From the NCBI RefSeq assembly GCF_049943335.1, contig NZ_JBNFVY010000001.1:558001-622000 (forward strand): 64,000 nt of DNA, read 5' to 3'. Source of the DNA: JBNFVY01 sp049943335. Its GTDB lineage: Bacteria > Pseudomonadota > Alphaproteobacteria > Rhodobacterales > Rhodobacteraceae. This document shows, one piece after another, positions 42,606 through 51,224 of the stretch. The position numbers and the translations under genes are program-made. The notes under the pieces were generated by a model. It was not told the origin of the DNA. It saw only the letters and a list, made by a program, of their open reading frames with translations, and made no database searches. The number at the start of each line of letters is the position of its first letter. Position 1 is the stretch's first letter.

Positions 42606-43634
42606 TCAACCCCGAATGGCTTCCAGCATGATGTGCACATTGTCTGGGTCGGCATCGGGCGTGATGCCATGGCCAAGGTTGAAAATATGCGGCCCATTGG
42701 CGAAGGCGCGCACGATGTGCTGCGTTGCTTCGCGCAGCGCAGCGCCGCCCGTGACCATGTGCTTTGGATCAAGGTTGCCTTGCACGCAGCCGTCCACCTG
42801 AACCTTCTGCGCGGCCCATTCGGGGCTGACGGAATTGTCGATGGCAACACAGGTCGCACCGGTCGCAGCGTGAAACCCTATGTAGCCGTCATTGGCCTGA
42901 CGTGGAAAGGCGATGGTCGGCAGATCGGGATGGCGCGCGCGCAATTCGGAAATGATACGTTTGGTCGGCGCGATGGCGTATTTGGCAAAATCCGCGCTGT
43001 TTAGCGACCCGGCCCAACTGTCGAAAATCTTGACCACCTCGGCCCCGGCCTGCACCTGCATGTCCAGGTATTCGATCGTCGCCTCGGTGATCCGGTCCAG
43101 CAATGCTTCAAAAAGCGCGCGGTTGCCGTCTTTGAGCGCATGGGCCGGGCCCTGATCAGGCGTGCCGCGCCCGGCAATCATATAGGTCGCAACGGTCCAG
43201 GGCGCCCCGGCAAAACCGATCAAGGTGGTGTCGGACGGAAGGTCGCGCGACAAGATGCGCACGGTTTCGTAAATCGGGTTGAGCGTCTCGTGGATGTCGT
43301 GCTTGCCTTTCAGGCGGTCGAAATCACGTTGCTCGGTGATCGTCGACAGGCGCGGGCCTTCTCCGGTCACGAACCACAGATCGGCGCCCAGTGCCTGGGG
43401 GACCAGAAGGATGTCGGCAAACAGGATCGCCGCATCAAACCCATAGCGGCGGATCGGTTGCAAGGTGACCTCAGCCGCCAGGTCCGGGTTGTAACAGAGC
43501 GACAGGAAATCGCCGGCCTGCGCCCGTGTCGCGCGATATTCGGGCAGGTACCGCCCGGCCTGTCGCATCATCCATACCGGCGGGGTCGGCAGCGTTTCAC
43601 CCGCCAGGGCCCGAAGGATCGTTTTCTGGGTCAT
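42606..43634 (-). CDS. hemE: Uroporphyrinogen decarboxylase
   Basis: HemE, 342 residues, removes four carboxyls from uroporphyrinogen III to give coproporphyrinogen III. The signatures are PPVWMMRQAGRYLPEYR near the N-terminus, FADILLVPQALG, GFAGAPWTVATYMI and IFDSWAGSL. Catalytic Asp and Arg lie in these blocks. It is divergent from hemC with 102 bases between the starts, a common pair in this order, so the promoters overlap in 43635-43736. Confidence 0.97.
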   Translation of the reverse strand: MTQKTILRALAGETLPTPPVWMMRQAGRYLPEYRATRAQAGDFLSLCYNPDLAAEVTLQPIRRYGFDAAILFADILLVPQALGADLWFVTGEGPRLSTITEQRDFDRLKGKHDIHETLNPIYETVRILSRDLPSDTTLIGFAGAPWTVATYMIAGRGTPDQGPAHALKDGNRALFEALLDRITEATIEYLDMQVQAGAEVVKIFDSWAGSLNSADFAKYAIAPTKRIISELRARHPDLPTIAFPRQANDGYIGFHAATGATCVAIDNSVSPEWAAQKVQVDGCVQGNLDPKHMVTGGAALREATQHIVRAFANGPHIFNLGHGITPDADPDNVHIMLEAIRG

Positions 43635-43736
43635 GATGCTCTTCCCCCTTTGGTTGCGGCCTTGGTCGGGTGCGCGCGATGGATTGTCAAGCGTATCCCC
43701 CTTGTCGGGCCGTCGTGTCGCGGGTAAGCGGGGGGC

Positions 43737-44684
43737 ATGACGCTGACACTGCCCACCCCCGCCTCGCCGCTGAAAATCGGCACCCGTGGATCGCTACTCG
43801 CCTTGGCCCAGGCCAACGAAACGCGCGACCGCCTGGCCACTGCTTTTGACCTGCCGTTCGAAGCGTTCCAGATCGTCGTGATTCGCACGACCGGGGATCG
43901 GGTCATCGACCGCCCGCTCAAAGAGATCGGCGGCAAAGGCCTGTTCACGAAAGAGATCGAAGACGCAATGATGGGCGGCGAGATCGACATTGCCGTCCAT
44001 TCGATGAAAGACATGCCGGTGGAACAGCCCGGCGGTTTGGTGCTGGACTGTTACCTGCCGCGCGAAAACCCGCGCGATGCGTTCATTTCGCTCGATGGTG
44101 GCCTGCTGGCTGATCTGGCCGAGGGCGCGGTGGTCGGCACGTCGTCGCTGCGGCGCAAGGCGCAACTTCTGAACCGCCGCCCGGATCTGCAGGTTGTGGA
44201 ATTTCGCGGCAACGTTCAGACGCGGCTGAAAAAGCTGGCGGACGGGGTGGCGCAGGCGACGTTCCTTGCCATGGCCGGGATCACGCGGTTGGACATGCTG
44301 GGCGAGGTGCCCCACAGCCCGATCGACCCGGATGACATGCTGCCTGCCGTCGCGCAGGGTGCCATCGGGATCGAACGGCGCGGCGATGACAGTGTCGCAG
44401 GCGAAATGCTGGCTGCGATTCACGACATCCAAACCGGTGAAAGGCTGGCGGCCGAACGCGCGTTTCTGGCAGCACTCGATGGATCGTGCGAGACCCCGAT
44501 TGCCGGTCTGGCCGAACGAGACGCAGGCAACCTGCGCTTGCGCGGGGAAATCCTGCGCACCGACGGGTCCGAAGCCCTGGCGGATGAAATCAGCGGCCCG
44601 ATCGCAGATGGCGCGCGCATGGGCCGCGAACTTGCGCATACATTGCTGGCGCGCGCCGGTGACGGGTTCTTTGACTGGAAATAA
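43737..44684 (+). CDS. hemC: Hydroxymethylbilane synthase (porphobilinogen deaminase)
   Basis: HemC, 315 residues, joins four porphobilinogens into hydroxymethylbilane. It shows LKIGTRGSLLALAQAN, HSMKDMP, GTSSLRRKAQLL, GNVQTRLKKL and the cofactor-attachment cysteine in DGSCETPIAG. Length fits. It is the head of the heme pathway here, paired divergently with hemE. Its stop touches that of the convergent matB with no base between. Confidence 0.97.
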   Translation: MTLTLPTPASPLKIGTRGSLLALAQANETRDRLATAFDLPFEAFQIVVIRTTGDRVIDRPLKEIGGKGLFTKEIEDAMMGGEIDIAVHSMKDMPVEQPGGLVLDCYLPRENPRDAFISLDGGLLADLAEGAVVGTSSLRRKAQLLNRRPDLQVVEFRGNVQTRLKKLADGVAQATFLAMAGITRLDMLGEVPHSPIDPDDMLPAVAQGAIGIERRGDDSVAGEMLAAIHDIQTGERLAAERAFLAALDGSCETPIAGLAERDAGNLRLRGEILRTDGSEALADEISGPIADGARMGRELAHTLLARAGDGFFDWK

Positions 44685-46196
44685 TCAGCCGGACAGCAGA
44701 TCGGCGTAGGCCGTCCGCAGCGCGGCCTTTTGAACTTTTCCCATCGTATTGCGGGGCAGTTCGGGCCGAACGACGATGGCCTTGGGCAGCTTGAACTTTG
44801 CCAGCTGCGCCGCCGCCGCGTCCATGATCCTGGCTTCATCCAGCGTCGCTCCGGGCTGGGCCACAAGCACGGCGACCACGCCTTCGCCGAAGTCCGGGTG
44901 GGGTGCGCCGATCACCGCGCTTTCCAAGACGCCGGGCTGGGCATCCAGAACCTCTTCGATTTCCTTGGGATAGATGTTGAACCCCCCAGAGATGATCAGA
45001 TCCTTGGCGCGCCCTACGATGGTGATATAGTCATCTTCGCCCTGCACAGCCATGTCGCCGGTTATGAAAAACCCATTCTTGCGCAGTTCTTCGCGGGTTT
45101 TTTCGGGCATCTGCCAATACCCTTGGAACACGTTGTCGCCGCGAACTTCCAGGATACCAATGTCACCGCGTGGCACTTCGTTGCCTTGGGGATCGCACAC
45201 TTTCACTTCGGTGCCAGGCAGGGGAAGACCAACAGTGCCGGCGCGCCGCTCACCCTCGTAGGGGTTCGAGGTGTTCATATTGGTTTCCGTCATCCCGTAG
45301 CGTTCCAGGATACGGTGCCCGGTGCGGGCTTCGAAAGCCTCGTGGGTTTCGGCCAGCAAAGGGGCGCTGCCCGAGATGAAAAGACGGAAATGGCCAACCA
45401 AGTCCTTGTTGAACCGATCATCGCCCAGAAGGCGGGTGTAAAATGTGGGCACACCCATCATCGTGGTGGCATGGGGCAGGGCATCAATCACGGTGTCCAG
45501 ATCGAACTTGGGCAGAAAGATCATGGCAGCCCCTGTCAAAAGGCAGATGTTGGTGCCCACGAACAGCCCGTGCGTGTGATAGATCGGCAAGACGTGCAGC
45601 AGGACATCGTCGCCAGTGAAACGCCAGTAATCGCGCAAGACCTGCGCGTTCGACAACAGGTTGCGATGGCTCAGCATTGCGCCCTTTGACCGGCCCGTTG
45701 TGCCCGATGTGTACAAGAACGCGGCCAGATCATCGTCGTCGCGATCGACCGGATCAAATCGTGTGGGTTGAGTTGCGGCCAGATCAGCAAAACTGCCATC
45801 CCCCGATGCGCCGAGGGTCATCAAAAGCGCGCCGCAATCTGCCGCGATCGGGGCCAGTGCGGCCTCTTTCGACGGGTCGCACAAGACCAGCCCCGCGCCC
45901 GAGTTTTCCACGAAATACGCGACCTCGGACGGGGTATAGGCCGTGTTCAGGGGCAGGAAAATCACCCCTGCCTGCACGCAAGCGGCATAGATGGCCAGCG
46001 CTTCGGGCGACTTTTCGATCTGCACGGCAAGGCGGTCGCCAACGGTCAATCCGGCGGCGCGCAGTGCATGGGCCATTGCAGCGGCCATCCCGATGAATTC
46101 CGCGTGGCTCAGGCTTGTGCCGTTGGTCAGATGCAAGAACGGCGTGTGGCTGCTTTCATGTGGGGCAAAAAGGGCATCGTAAAGCGGGTTGGGCAT
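44685..46196 (-). CDS. matB: Malonyl-CoA synthetase-like AMP-forming ligase (MatB type)
   Basis: A 503-residue acyl-CoA synthetase of the AMP-binding family. Visible: the phosphate loop FLYTSGTTGRSKGAMLSHRN, LPIYHTHGLFVG, ERYGMTETNMNTSNPYEGERRAGTVGLPLPG, FFITGDMA, and the hinge and catalytic region GRAKDLIISGGFNIYP with the late lysine in PRNTMGKVQK. The RYGMTETNM..EGERR pattern is that of malonyl-CoA synthetases. It would activate malonate for fatty-acid synthesis. The ATG at 46196 starts MPNPLYDALF; the longer open frame is not family-like. The exact acid is inferred. Confidence 0.85.
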   Translation of the reverse strand: MPNPLYDALFAPHESSHTPFLHLTNGTSLSHAEFIGMAAAMAHALRAAGLTVGDRLAVQIEKSPEALAIYAACVQAGVIFLPLNTAYTPSEVAYFVENSGAGLVLCDPSKEAALAPIAADCGALLMTLGASGDGSFADLAATQPTRFDPVDRDDDDLAAFLYTSGTTGRSKGAMLSHRNLLSNAQVLRDYWRFTGDDVLLHVLPIYHTHGLFVGTNICLLTGAAMIFLPKFDLDTVIDALPHATTMMGVPTFYTRLLGDDRFNKDLVGHFRLFISGSAPLLAETHEAFEARTGHRILERYGMTETNMNTSNPYEGERRAGTVGLPLPGTEVKVCDPQGNEVPRGDIGILEVRGDNVFQGYWQMPEKTREELRKNGFFITGDMAVQGEDDYITIVGRAKDLIISGGFNIYPKEIEEVLDAQPGVLESAVIGAPHPDFGEGVVAVLVAQPGATLDEARIMDAAAAQLAKFKLPKAIVVRPELPRNTMGKVQKAALRTAYADLLSG

Positions 46197-46316
46197 GGTG
46201 GTCTCCTCTTGCCCATCCTTTAGCGCGCAAGCCGCAGCGTGACCAGTGTGCGCGGCCCGCCTTTTTCGGCGCAAAACCCCGGTAGGTGCCCACAGCTGGC
46301 GCGCAGGCAGAGCGCC

Positions 46317-47672
46317 CTAAACTGCGATTGAATGAGAGCCTTCGTTCATTTGGTAGGCATCGAAATGACGCGCAATCATGCGGGTCAGGGGCTTGCCGAT
46401 ATCCAGGATCGCGATTCGCTCAGAATCGGTCGCCACCATGTCCGGAAAGGCAGCCGCCACGCCTTGACCAAATTCCAGAAACGCATCGCGCGACAGATCG
46501 AACCGGGCATTCAGGTCGTCAAACCTCACTTCGAAATCGCACATAAGGGCTTCGATGATCCGCCCGCGCAGGGCATCGTCATGGCAAAAAACATGTGCCT
46601 TGGATGTCGCCAACTTCCCCGATCGCACCGCCTCTTGATAGGCCGATGTGGCCGGCGCGTTCTGCGCGTAGCCCTGCCGATACCGCGAGATCGCCGAAGC
46701 CCCCAACCCGATCAATGTGTCGCACCGGTCGTCAGTATAGCCTTGAAAGTTCCTGCGTAGGCGGCCCGCTTTCTGAGCGACGGCAAGACTGTCATTCGGG
46801 CGGGCAAAATGGTCGATGCCGATTTCATCATAGCCGTCCGAGACAAACAGCGCGCGCGCATCATCGAACAGCGCCAGGCGCTCTTGCGGGGTGGGCAAGG
46901 CGTCGGTCGGGATCATGCTCTGGCGCCGGGCCATCCACGGCACATGGGCGTAGCCGAACAACGCCACACGATCGGGATTAAGTGACAAAAGTTGCTGCAC
47001 CGACGTGGCAATTTTTTCAGGCGTTTGATGGGGCAGGCCATACAGGATGTCCGCGTTCAGGGAATTGATCCCGCGTGCGCGCAGCCCATCAACGGCCGCT
47101 TTGGTCACGTCGTAGCTTTGCACGCGCCCGATCGTTTCCTGGATTGCGGGGTCAAAATCCTGCACCCCGATCGAAGCGCGGTTCATCCCGGCTGCGGCCA
47201 GCGCATCCAGACGCGAATCGTCCAGTTCGTTCGGGTCGATTTCGACCGAAAATTCGCCGTCCGGCGCCATCGGGGCGATGTCGAAGATCGCCGCGGCCAA
47301 ATCGGCCATCATGTCCGGTTCCAGCAGGGTTGGCGTGCCCCCGCCCCAATGCAAGTTGCCCAATACCACCCCATCGGGCAGCAAAGTCCCAAGGTGGACG
47401 ATCTCTTTTTTCAGCGTGTCCAGATAGGCTGCGACCGGCGACAGGGTGCTGGTGCCTTGCGTGCGGCATGCGCAAAACCAGCATAACCTGCGACAAAACG
47501 GTATGTGCAGATAGAGCGAGATTTCTTCGCCCGGCTTCAGCGCCGCGATCCAGCTGGCGGTTTGCGCACTGAACGCACCCGTCTTGAAATGCGGGGCCGT
47601 TGGATAGGACGTGTAGCGGGGCACACGGGCGTCAAACAGCCCCAATGCTTTGAGTTGCGCATATGCTTCCAT
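46317..47672 (-). CDS. hemN: Oxygen-independent coproporphyrinogen III dehydrogenase
   Basis: HemN, 451 residues, a radical-SAM enzyme doing the HemF reaction without oxygen. The [4Fe-4S] motif is CRRLCWFC (CxxxCxxC) after the characteristic SLYLHIPF, and GGGTPTLL, EIDPNELD and GVQDFDPAIQ follow; the opening ARVPRYTSYPTAPHF is diagnostic of HemN rather than HemW. The ATG at 47672 lies just 36 bases from the FNR-type box shared with the divergent fnrL. There is no good ribosome binding site before the start, which raises the possibility of a very short leader. Confidence 0.95.
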   Translation of the reverse strand: MEAYAQLKALGLFDARVPRYTSYPTAPHFKTGAFSAQTASWIAALKPGEEISLYLHIPFCRRLCWFCACRTQGTSTLSPVAAYLDTLKKEIVHLGTLLPDGVVLGNLHWGGGTPTLLEPDMMADLAAAIFDIAPMAPDGEFSVEIDPNELDDSRLDALAAAGMNRASIGVQDFDPAIQETIGRVQSYDVTKAAVDGLRARGINSLNADILYGLPHQTPEKIATSVQQLLSLNPDRVALFGYAHVPWMARRQSMIPTDALPTPQERLALFDDARALFVSDGYDEIGIDHFARPNDSLAVAQKAGRLRRNFQGYTDDRCDTLIGLGASAISRYRQGYAQNAPATSAYQEAVRSGKLATSKAHVFCHDDALRGRIIEALMCDFEVRFDDLNARFDLSRDAFLEFGQGVAAAFPDMVATDSERIAILDIGKPLTRMIARHFDAYQMNEGSHSIAV

Positions 47673-47707
47673 CCGGCTACTTTTGATTGGATAAAGAAAC
47701 CCGGTCC

Positions 47708-47721
47708 TTGACGCAGATCAA
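47708..47721. promoter_or_regulatory. FNR-type box between hemN and fnrL
   Basis: TTGAC-GCAG-ATCAA at 47708-47721 matches the FNR consensus TTGAT-N4-ATCAA with one mismatch. Its centre is 27 bases before the fnrL start and 42 bases before the hemN start. The spacing suits activation of hemN, and for fnrL it overlaps or follows the promoter, which suits self-repression. The regulator is presumably the adjacent FnrL product. Confidence 0.85.
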
Positions 47722-47741
47722 GTCGGTGGGAGCGCACATTC

Positions 47742-48479
47742 ATGAACGATCTGACTTTTGACAGCCGCGATTGCGGAACTTGCCCCATTCGGCATCGTGC
47801 GGTCTGCGCCAGATGCGACGAGTCCGAGTTGGAGATGCTCGACAGCGTAAAGTATTACCGGAGTTACGAAGCGGGTCAGCCGATCATTTGGTCGGGCGAT
47901 CACATGGATTTCGTGGCCTCGGTCGTGACGGGTGTTGCCACGCTCAGCCAAACCATGGAGGACGGGCGCACACAGATGGTGGGCTTGCTGTTGCCGTCCG
48001 ATTTCATCGGTCGACCGGGGCGCGAAGCGGCTGCATATGATGTGACGGCCGTATCGAACATCACCCTGTGTTGTTTCCGCCGGAAAGGCTTTGAAGACGT
48101 GATGCACCGCGCTCCGCACATCACTGAACGTTTGCTGGAAATGACCTTGGATGAACTGGACGCCGCGCGCGAGTGGTTGCTGATCCTGGGGCGCAAGACA
48201 GCCCGCGAAAAAATCGCGTCGCTTCTGACGATCATCGCGCGGCGCGAGGCGTCGCTGAACATGGTCAAACTGGGCTCGGGCGCGGTTTTCGATCTGCCAC
48301 TGACGCGCGAGGCGATGGCCGATTATCTTGGGCTGACGCTGGAAACCGTGTCGCGGCAGGTTTCGGCGCTCAAACGCGAAGGTGTCATTGAACTGGAAGG
48401 CAAACGGCGCGTGGTCATTCCCGATATCGACGCTTTGATCGTCGAATCCGGGGACGATGCCGACGGGGGCTTTTTCTAA
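47742..48479 (+). CDS. fnrL: Oxygen-sensing transcriptional regulator FnrL
   Basis: FnrL, 245 residues, a Crp/Fnr regulator whose [4Fe-4S] cluster is lost in oxygen. Cysteines at 11, 14, 22 and 25 (CGTCPIRHRAVCARC) and at 110-111 are the cluster candidates. The cyclic-nucleotide-like beta barrel is followed by a long dimer helix and the HTH LTREAMADYLGLTLETVSRQVSALKREG, with the E..SR recognition residues that read TTGAT half-sites. Genes under such boxes in this window are hemN, usp, ccoN and ccoG. It is divergent from hemN and convergent with usp. Confidence 0.96.
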   Translation: MNDLTFDSRDCGTCPIRHRAVCARCDESELEMLDSVKYYRSYEAGQPIIWSGDHMDFVASVVTGVATLSQTMEDGRTQMVGLLLPSDFIGRPGREAAAYDVTAVSNITLCCFRRKGFEDVMHRAPHITERLLEMTLDELDAAREWLLILGRKTAREKIASLLTIIARREASLNMVKLGSGAVFDLPLTREAMADYLGLTLETVSRQVSALKREGVIELEGKRRVVIPDIDALIVESGDDADGGFF

Positions 48480-48545
48480 ACCGTCAGAACGCACGATGTG
48501 CGGTTTTCCCGCCCACAGGCCCAAGAGCCCGGGGGCGGGGCAGGA

Positions 48546-49385
48546 TCAATGTGTCATCAGAACCGGAACCGGCGCCGCGGTCAGCATGTCACGCGTTGCA
48601 CCGCCCAGAATGGATTCGCGGAACCGCGAATGACCATACGCGCCCATGACGACGATATCGGCGTTTTTGTCGGCGACATGACGCATCAGCGTATCTGAGG
48701 TTCGCGGCATCGTCTTGGCCAGCACCGAGACTTCGCAGTTCACGCCGTGTCGCGCCAGTTTCTGGCTGAGCGCGCCGCCCGGATCGCTGCGGTCAGGTCC
48801 GTGGGTCGGCGGGTCGATGATCACGATATCCACCAGATCGGCGGCCTTCAGCAGCGGCATGGCTGCGCGAACGGCCCGCAGGGCTTCGCTGCTCTCGTTC
48901 CAGCCGATCACGATCCGTTTGGGGGACGGCGGCAGTTTGGCGTCGTCTGGAACCACAACTACCGGGGCGTGGGCATTGAACAAGGTGGATTCAAGGATCT
49001 CTTCATGCTCGTTCGAGCGCCCCTCGCCATAGGGCCGCGGCAGGACAACCAAGTCAGAAAACCGTGTCTGATGGGCCAGGAAAGGGGTCAGCCCCACCAT
49101 CTGGGTGGCCATCGGTTCTGTCGCCCATGTAACGTCCGAGGCGCGCAGATAGTCCGTGACAGCGGATTCGATTTCCTGTGCGTCTGCCTTGGCTTGCTCC
49201 AGGTTCGACTGCACGATCATCGCGTTCGTACCTGCATAATAAAAGCCGGGCTGGGTCCGGTCGAGACCCAAGCAAATGATGTCCAAATGTCCTTCGTGCG
49301 CCCGTGCAAGATCTTCGGCAGCAACGAGCGCACCCTTGTCGGCGCCGAAATCGGTGACGACCGTTGTGATCGATTTATAGGCCAT
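48546..49385 (-). CDS. Universal stress protein (tandem UspA domain)
   Basis: A 279-residue protein with two UspA-like halves. The first half opens with ITTVVTDFGADKGAL, and the second has RIVIGWNESSEALRAVRAAMPLL and ends with the ATP-binding block VVMGAYGHSRFRESILGGATRDML. Equivalent genes stand between fnrL and ccoN in Rhodobacter capsulatus and relatives. It is divergent from ccoN. An FNR-type box 70 bases upstream of its start is placed for low-oxygen induction. Confidence 0.93.
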   Translation of the reverse strand: MAYKSITTVVTDFGADKGALVAAEDLARAHEGHLDIICLGLDRTQPGFYYAGTNAMIVQSNLEQAKADAQEIESAVTDYLRASDVTWATEPMATQMVGLTPFLAHQTRFSDLVVLPRPYGEGRSNEHEEILESTLFNAHAPVVVVPDDAKLPPSPKRIVIGWNESSEALRAVRAAMPLLKAADLVDIVIIDPPTHGPDRSDPGGALSQKLARHGVNCEVSVLAKTMPRTSDTLMRHVADKNADIVVMGAYGHSRFRESILGGATRDMLTAAPVPVLMTH

Positions 49386-49448
49386 GGCCGCATCTCCCTA
49401 GGCGGTTCAAATCTGATGACATCGTGCCGCAGTCCCGCACGACGCACA

Positions 49449-49462
49449 TTGATCCGGATCAA
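49449..49462. promoter_or_regulatory. FNR-type box, proximal to usp
   Basis: TTGAT-CCGG-ATCAA at 49449-49462 is a perfect match to the FNR consensus. Its centre is 70 bases before the usp start (49385, minus strand), which would put a class II start site near 49414. It lies 47 bases from the second perfect box, so one regulator may bind both. Confidence 0.92.
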
Positions 49463-49495
49463 AAAGGATGCGCCATTGCGATGCATCTGTTTTTA

Positions 49496-49509
49496 TTGAT
49501 GCAGATCAA
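49496..49509. promoter_or_regulatory. FNR-type box, proximal to ccoN
   Basis: TTGAT-GCAG-ATCAA at 49496-49509 is a perfect FNR match. A -10-like TACAAT lies at 49536-49541. The centre is about 106 bases before the ccoN start, so a class II promoter would give a leader of roughly 60-65 bases. It supports oxygen control of the cbb3 oxidase. Confidence 0.92.
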
Positions 49510-49608
49510 GGCCGGTTTGAAGCAATCGGGTCAGATACAATTCTGTCGAACCGGGTCAACGCGGGGATATCTGTTTGCCCGTGGACGATAGAGCGAAGGG
49601 ACGCAAAT

Positions 49609-51210
49609 ATGTGGAATTATCTGAAACTGGTGGTGCTGGGGGTCATTGCGATCCTGGCTGCGATTGCCGCCAACTATGGCCGTGACCTGGCATATCAGGT
49701 GCACGCCATCATCATCCTTGCTGTGGCCGGCGGGATGTTTATCTGGACGTTGCGAAATACGGACGAGCCGCGAAAACCAGTCGTGGACACCGGTTATTTG
49801 GACGGTGTCGTGCGCTACGGTGTTGTCGCGACGGTCATGTGGGGGCTCGTGGGCTTTTTGGTCGGCACCCTCATCGCCTTTCAGCTGGCCTTTCCGGCGC
49901 TGAATTTCGAGTTCCTTCAAGGGTATGGAAATTTCGGCCGCCTGCGCCCGCTGCACACATCAGCGGTGATTTTCGCATTCGGCGGAAACGCGTTGATCGC
50001 CACATCCTTTTATGTCGTCCAACGCACCAGCGCGGCGCGCCTATGGGGCGGAAACCTGGGCTGGTTCGTGTTCTGGGGCTATAACCTGTTCATCGTTCTG
50101 GCAGCGACCGGTTACCTGCTGGGCGCAACCCAGTCGAAAGAATACGCCGAGCCGGAATGGTACGTCGATCTGTGGCTGACGATCGTTTGGGTCGCCTACC
50201 TGGTCGCTTTCCTTGGCACGATCATGACGCGCAAGGAAAAGCACATTTATGTGGCGAACTGGTTCTACCTGAGCTTCATCGTTACCATCGCGATGCTGCA
50301 TATCGTCAACAACCTGTCGATCCCGGTGTCGATCTTCGGGTCGAAATCTGTCCAGGTCTTCTCCGGGGTGCAGGATGCCATGACGCAGTGGTGGTACGGC
50401 CACAACGCGGTGGGCTTTTTCCTGACGGCGGGCTTCCTGGGCATGATGTATTATTTCGTGCCCAAGCAGGCTGAACGCCCGATCTATTCATACAAGCTGT
50501 CGATCATCCACTTCTGGGCGCTGATCTTCATCTATATCTGGGCCGGTCCGCACCACCTGCATTACACCGCGTTGCCGGACTGGGCATCGACCCTTGGCAT
50601 GGTGTTTTCGATCGTTTTGTGGATGCCCAGCTGGGGTGGCATGATCAACGGTCTGATGACGCTGTCGGGCGCTTGGGACAAGCTGCGCACCGATCCGGTC
50701 ATCCGCATGATGGTCATTTCGATCGGCTTTTACGGCATGTCCACCTTTGAAGGTCCGATGATGTCGATCAAGGCGGTGAATTCTCTGAGCCATTACACCG
50801 ACTGGACCATTGGTCACGTGCACTCGGGTGCTCTGGGTTGGAACGGCATGATCACCTTTGGCGCGCTCTACTTCCTGGTGCCCAGACTTTGGAACCGCGA
50901 ACGGCTGTATAGCCTGGCGATGGTCAGCTGGCACTTCTGGCTCGCTACGATCGGCATCGTTCTGTACGCCGCGTCGATGTGGGTGACGGGGATCATGGAA
51001 GGCCTGATGTGGCGCGAAGTAGATGCCAACGGGTTCCTCGTGAACACCTTTGCAGACACCGTGTCGGCCAAGTTCCCGATGTATGTGGTGCGCGGTCTGG
51101 GCGGGGTCATGTATCTCACCGGTGCGCTCATCATGGCTTACAACCTCTGGATGACCGTGCGTCGTTCGCCTGTGAAAGCAGCCGAACCCGCCATGGTCCC
51201 GGCTGAATAA
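49609..51210 (+). CDS. ccoN: cbb3-type cytochrome c oxidase subunit I
   Basis: CcoN, 533 residues, the catalytic heme-copper subunit of the high-affinity cbb3 oxidase, with about twelve membrane segments. Histidine-rich conserved parts are visible: RPLHTSAVIFAFGGNAL (heme ligand), QWWYGHNAVGFFLTAGFLGMMYYFVPK (CuB region), YIWAGPHHLHYTALPDW, and DWTIGHVHSGALGWNG. The start is ATG 49609 with GAAGGG before it; the FNR boxes and a -10-like site lie upstream, in the 5' part of a longer open frame, which argues against the longer protein. First gene of ccoNOQP. Confidence 0.97.
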   Translation: MWNYLKLVVLGVIAILAAIAANYGRDLAYQVHAIIILAVAGGMFIWTLRNTDEPRKPVVDTGYLDGVVRYGVVATVMWGLVGFLVGTLIAFQLAFPALNFEFLQGYGNFGRLRPLHTSAVIFAFGGNALIATSFYVVQRTSAARLWGGNLGWFVFWGYNLFIVLAATGYLLGATQSKEYAEPEWYVDLWLTIVWVAYLVAFLGTIMTRKEKHIYVANWFYLSFIVTIAMLHIVNNLSIPVSIFGSKSVQVFSGVQDAMTQWWYGHNAVGFFLTAGFLGMMYYFVPKQAERPIYSYKLSIIHFWALIFIYIWAGPHHLHYTALPDWASTLGMVFSIVLWMPSWGGMINGLMTLSGAWDKLRTDPVIRMMVISIGFYGMSTFEGPMMSIKAVNSLSHYTDWTIGHVHSGALGWNGMITFGALYFLVPRLWNRERLYSLAMVSWHFWLATIGIVLYAASMWVTGIMEGLMWREVDANGFLVNTFADTVSAKFPMYVVRGLGGVMYLTGALIMAYNLWMTVRRSPVKAAEPAMVPAE

Positions 51211-51224
51211 GGAGGCCCGGACAA

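Noticed and set aside
47684..47697. A second FNR box (TTGAT-TGGA-TAAAG) before hemN
   Set aside because: Only the left half matches; the right half differs at several positions.
48485..48545. A terminator after fnrL (CGCAC/GTGCG hairpin at 48490-48502 followed by GTTTT)
   Set aside because: The stem is only five base pairs; too weak to list as a feature.
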